DNA from: Hoplostethus atlanticus
Lineage: Eukaryota > Chordata > Actinopteri > Trachichthyiformes > Trachichthyidae
DNA: 64,000 bases
Assembly (NCBI GenBank): GCA_034670405.1
Contig: JAXDDX010000057.1
Span: 496,001-560,000, forward strand
Direction of reading: 5' to 3'
The translations under genes were made by a program, and so were the position numbers. The notes below the pieces were generated by a model. The model made no database searches. It was not told the DNA's origin and saw only the letters and a program-made list of their open reading frames with translations. Each line of letters opens with the position of its first letter. Position 1 is the stretch's first letter. Positions 61,501 through 64,000 of the stretch are shown here, piece after piece.

Positions 61501-61530
61501 CCTATCCAAGGCAATGCTGCTCAATCCAGG
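43582..61530 (+). CDS. kif16b: Kinesin family member 16B, motor and FHA part (3' end beyond window)
   Basis: KIF16B is a plus-end-directed kinesin-3 that carries early endosomes through a C-terminal PX domain (outside this window). Exons: 43582-43628, 43800-43869, 43989-44105, 44452-44568, 45886-45983, 48909-49024, 49101-49243, 49593-49761, 50215-50343, 50561-50736, 50869-50934, 51012-51071, 57456-57575, 57814-57862, 57964-58101, 59448-59530 and 61442-61530. All phases agree (1787 nt, about 595 residues). It starts [16 protein letters not shown]. The P-loop is GQTGSGKS, switch [12 protein letters not shown], switch [12 protein letters not shown], and the neck region follows [13 protein letters not shown]. 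Exons 13-16 encode the FHA domain ([44 protein letters not shown]). The last visible exon reads [16 protein letters not shown]. No defects seen. Confidence 0.96.
44821..45309. mobile_element. hAT-type MITE in kif16b intron 4
   Basis: 489 bp with inverted ends TAGGGGTGGGCGAT and ATCGCCCACCCCTA and an exact 8-bp target duplication GTGAGCAT (44813-44820 and 45310-45317). Inner ends are rich in TAATCGTAATCG. It contains a GT/GC microsatellite (about 44930-44960) and no transposase. Textbook hAT structure. Confidence 0.93.
45724..45777. repeat. Two-copy 27-bp tandem repeat
   Basis: GCAAAAGACATCCAAATAAA + GAGAA repeated twice in kif16b intron 4, about 110 bp before exon 45886-45983. Confidence 0.85.
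47241..47287. repeat. Short degenerate telomere-like repeat
   Basis: AGGGTTAAGGGTTAGGGTTA followed by GTGCTGAGGGTTGAGGGTTA: about six TTAGGG-like units with interruptions. Confidence 0.6.
48335..48545 (-). mobile_element. LINE reverse-transcriptase relic in kif16b intron 5
   Basis: The minus strand reads [20 protein letters not shown] and then KKAQSRL, a typical LINE reverse-transcriptase segment (YLGxxxDxxLDW). Frame-shifted downstream and truncated. Confidence 0.7.
50021..50051. repeat. Perfect 14-bp inverted repeat with 3-nt loop
   Basis: AACTTCAATACTAT (50021-50034), loop CGA, ATAGTATTGAAGTT (50038-50051). Located in kif16b intron 8, about 165 bp before the acceptor of exon 9. Confidence 0.95.
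51640..52020 (-). repeat. Dispersed teleost repeat, copy B
   Basis: Inverted relative to copy A at 14455-14740: GCATTTAGCAGACGCTTTTA and CCAAAGCGACTTAC at one end and AGGCTAAGAGGAAG at the other. Between them are three tandem units of about 36 bp (AGACAAATAAGTGAATCAAA-like) at 51836-51950 that copy A has in lower number. Confidence 0.75.
53030..53220. promoter_or_regulatory. Candidate conserved noncoding element
   Basis: Unique-looking, not repeat-like, with CATTAGCAGCTGTCACTGCT, GCTAATTAGG and TATTAATTAAAG cores (E-box and homeodomain-like sites) inside a kif16b intron. Conservation cannot be tested here, so the call rests on composition only. Confidence 0.25.
55551..55598. repeat. (GT)n microsatellite
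   Basis: About 24 GT units in kif16b intron 12. Confidence 0.97.
56640..56830. promoter_or_regulatory. Candidate conserved noncoding element
   Basis: Contains GCAGCATTAATCAGCGGC, ATTCAATTATTTTCCATTAT and CATCATTATTCATTTTAG, a dense set of homeobox-type cores without repeat character, about 700 bp before exon 13 of kif16b. Speculative without cross-species comparison. Confidence 0.25.
58102..61441 (+). other. kif16b: kif16b introns 15 and 16
   Basis: Apart from exon 16 (59448-59530) no coding segment is seen. 60640-60850 has a run of AT-rich motifs (GAATAAATATTAATTATTGT) in otherwise unique DNA and could be a regulatory element. No transposon ends were identified. Confidence 0.45.
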
Positions 61531-64000
61531 GTGAGCCTTATGCGGACATGTGTAATAGCTCTGTGCTGTGACTCTGTGACTGGGGCATAACTGGACCCAC
61601 TCGACCTCAATCTCCAGAGTGTGCCTGCTTATTGCACACCATTCATCAGGCACGTAGGCCAAATCAAAGCCATAAATCATGGGTGTGGTGCTGTGAGGGG
61701 AGGTGGGAAGCACACACGTGCAAAAAGCCACTCTGAAGTGTGTCGGCTTCACAGTCAACCAATGGAAATCACAGCAGGCATCTGCACCGAGGCCTAGCAT
61801 GATCTGATACCTTGATGTTTTACAGCAACTCTGCCTGTGTGACATGCAATTTCCTTCACAAGGCAGCATCCCCAAATAGCAGCGCTTCTGTAGGCAGGGA
61901 CACTGCATAGGTGATTTACAGAGTGAGATGGGGAGGGGGTGGAGGCGGAGTGCACTGGATTGATGTCCCTAGGTGTTAATGGGGACTGTTGAGCGGCTTA
62001 TCTGAGAGAAGTGTTTTTTTGTGACGATCAACAGTCAGACTATCAACTGTCTTCAGCAGAGAAACGATAACATACAAACAACAACCAGAGAGAACATGGT
62101 GACACAATTCATAGCTAAACACACTGGGGGTCGAGCAGTGAATTCCCTCTTGGCCTGAATTTTCATTACCCATAAACTTTCCCATAATTCAGCTGTCTTT
62201 CATCTTTCCTCTTCCTCTCACCTGTGGTACTGAACCTGTGTTGGCATCCACCCATTCAAGCAGTGAGCATTGATGATGGGTGGCAGTGAGGGACTTTATT
62301 TGGATAGTTCAATGCTGATACTCAATATCAAGTGACAATAAAAAAAAATACTGAGTTTCAGATGATATTCACAATGGTGTGAAATGTAGTCTATAGATAT
62401 TCAATGTCTGTTAAGGTTAATCTAAGGGTTGGGTTTAGGGTTAGGCTAAAGTCAGGGTTATAATTACATAGTCTGTAGAGATAAAGCAAAAAGAACACTT
62501 GTCACCTGATAACAACTCCTGTCAACATTGGACTATCCAAATAAAGTGTTACCAATACCTTTTTTTTTTTTTAATAACTGTAGCTCAGATGTTTATTCCA
62601 GTCCCGGTTGGCTTGTTGTTTGCTTAGCAAGACCTCCCTTACAGCAAGGTCTCGCAAGCAGGGAATTGGTGTATAATTTTGCCCAATCGGCACCGAGCTG
62701 GAGTGGTACAAGAAGTAACTGCGAGTAAATAATTTGAATTCAAACAGTGGCAGTGGGTATCTACTCAGCTCCGGGAGTGACGCAAGAAATGTCAATGAAC
62801 TGACCTGCAATTGCTTGAGGGGGCACTCCACTCACAACAAAAGCAACCTGCCCATTACAGGCTGCATCACAATTGGTTCCCAGACTTTCACTGGAGAGTC
62901 TGGGGAGGAATAGGGTGGCTGCCTCACCAAATAGTCTGACCTGTTCCTATGGCACGGGAATACTTCACATTGTAATATTTATCCAGATCTTTGCTTCACT
63001 AATTTGTATGTGTGCGGTATTTAAGTGTTTACAATGCCACCTGAATGATGATGTCTCACCTGGCCTTGGCTCCAAGCCTGAGATGTAGAAAACCCTCATT
63101 GCAGTCGACACGTGTTAGCGTTTGAAACTATTCACAGTTTGAATAGTTTCAAACTCCAACATCCCCCGTCTAATTCGTCTGCTGCTCACCCAAACTTTAT
63201 TTTGACTGGAATCGTGACTTGTGGAGACAATAATGGATCGCTTTGTCAGATGGACTGTTTTCAGAGAAGCTCACACATTTGAATGGTGTGGTGAGGTTGG
63301 TTTGGTGGAAACTTCACAGAAGCTCAGCAGAAGCAACAAAGGTGTACGCCTGTGTGTTTGTGCAGGCGTGTGTTTCTCTTCACGTGTGTAGTCTATTAAA
63401 TGGACTGTGTAACAGAGGTAGTCCATCAACGACCAACTGAAATGCTGCTCCTCCCATTCTAGCAGGTCAGGACTCCCAACAGCTCCCAAGGGTGGAGTGG
63501 CCCAGTTGATGTTTGACCCATGCAGCTTTTAATGGCCACCTTAGCTCTCAAAGTCCCTCCTCTGACAGCTCTCTCAGTATACTCCATCTCTGACCAAAAG
63601 GCCAACTGTGAACTTGACTGTTTTGCCTCCACTGGCTGTTATTAGGAGCTCAGATCTCCTGAAATAGTGGATATTTTGCACTGGCCAACGTCCATCACCT
63701 GAGCAGCTCTTGTGCCACCAAAGCCTCCTGCCACCAACTTAAGTGCTGTTAGAATGATCTTACCTACAAACCTATCGGCTCTGAAGGCTGTGATTTTATT
63801 GTCCAGATTTGTTTCTTGTATTACAGTTATTTTATTTCACTCTGAGCTGTCCTATTTTACTCGAGCTACAATTACATGCCTCTGCAACAAGATAAACTGG
63901 GAAAGTTTGAAAATCTGTGTGTGTGTGGGTGGGGGTGTGTGTGATGCTATGACTAGGAGGCTGGTGCAGAAACACAGTCGGCAGGAGGTGGAGTGGCATC
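61531..64000 (+). other. kif16b: kif16b intron 17, to window end
   Basis: No exon was recognised after the donor at 61530. Degenerate TTAGGG-like units occur near 62425-62460 and a perfect 14-bp hairpin at 63120-63154. The open frame 61381-61908 on the minus strand overlaps exon 17 antisense and has no family signature. Confidence 0.5.
63120..63154. repeat. Perfect 14-bp inverted repeat with 7-nt loop
   Basis: GTTTGAAACTATTC (63120-63133), loop ACAGTTT, GAATAGTTTCAAAC (63141-63154), in kif16b intron 17. Confidence 0.95.

Noticed and set aside
61381-61908. 175-codon minus-strand frame
   Set aside because: Overlaps kif16b exon 17 antisense; cysteine- and histidine-rich by chance, no family signature.
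1-64000. CRISPR arrays, operons, bacterial-type ribosome binding sites or phage genes
   Set aside because: The window is spliced vertebrate DNA; repeats present are transposons, microsatellites or coding repeats.

Overview
The window is vertebrate nuclear DNA, almost certainly from a ray-finned fish. Multi-exon genes have GT-AG introns, the intergenic DNA carries teleost-type transposons (Tc1-like, L2-type LINE, Harbinger-like, hAT-like) and the proteins are close to vertebrate families. All exon boundaries below were read by eye from splice sites, reading phase and remembered human homologues. No alignment or search was run.

Layout. 1-9300 (minus): rrbp1 (p180), 5' part, running off the left edge. 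It has an imperfect KSAPAPAPV repeat tract with a net +2 frameshift, and an array of duplicated coiled-coil exon pairs. 9300-15000: gene-free, with decayed Tc1 and LINE copies. 16673-21979 (minus): snx5, complete. 22618-24318 (plus): mgme1, complete, head-to-head with snx5. 24870-28000: an L2-type LINE split by a Harbinger-like element, then a glycine N-acyltransferase pseudogene fragment split by a hAT-like MITE. 28149-29473 (minus): an intact GLYAT-like gene. 29756-31180: a hAT-like element. 31558-36188 (minus): two tandem secreted cystatins on a recent duplication of about 2-3 kb. 36573-40468 (plus): ephx1, complete. 41102-42538 (minus): mad2l1bp (p31comet), complete, tail-to-tail with ephx1. 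43582-61530 (plus): kif16b, motor and FHA exons, running off the right edge.

The genes are mostly independent housekeeping functions: rough-ER ribosome/microtubule binding (rrbp1), endosomal sorting (snx5, kif16b), mitochondrial DNA maintenance (mgme1), detoxification (GLYAT-like, ephx1), spindle-checkpoint silencing (mad2l1bp) and protease inhibition (cystatins). The likely functional links are the shared snx5/mgme1 promoter region and the endosomal roles of SNX5 and KIF16B. By recalled human map positions, rrbp1, snx5, mgme1 and kif16b are 20p-type, while the GLYAT-like gene and mad2l1bp are 6p-type and ephx1 is 1q-type, so the window joins different ancestral blocks.

No new multi-gene system is evident. 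The most interesting items are the cystatin copy bracketed by TTAA/inverted-repeat ends, the rrbp1 exon-pair array, the frameshift in its G-rich repeat, and a mad2l1bp exon fragment inside an ephx1 intron.
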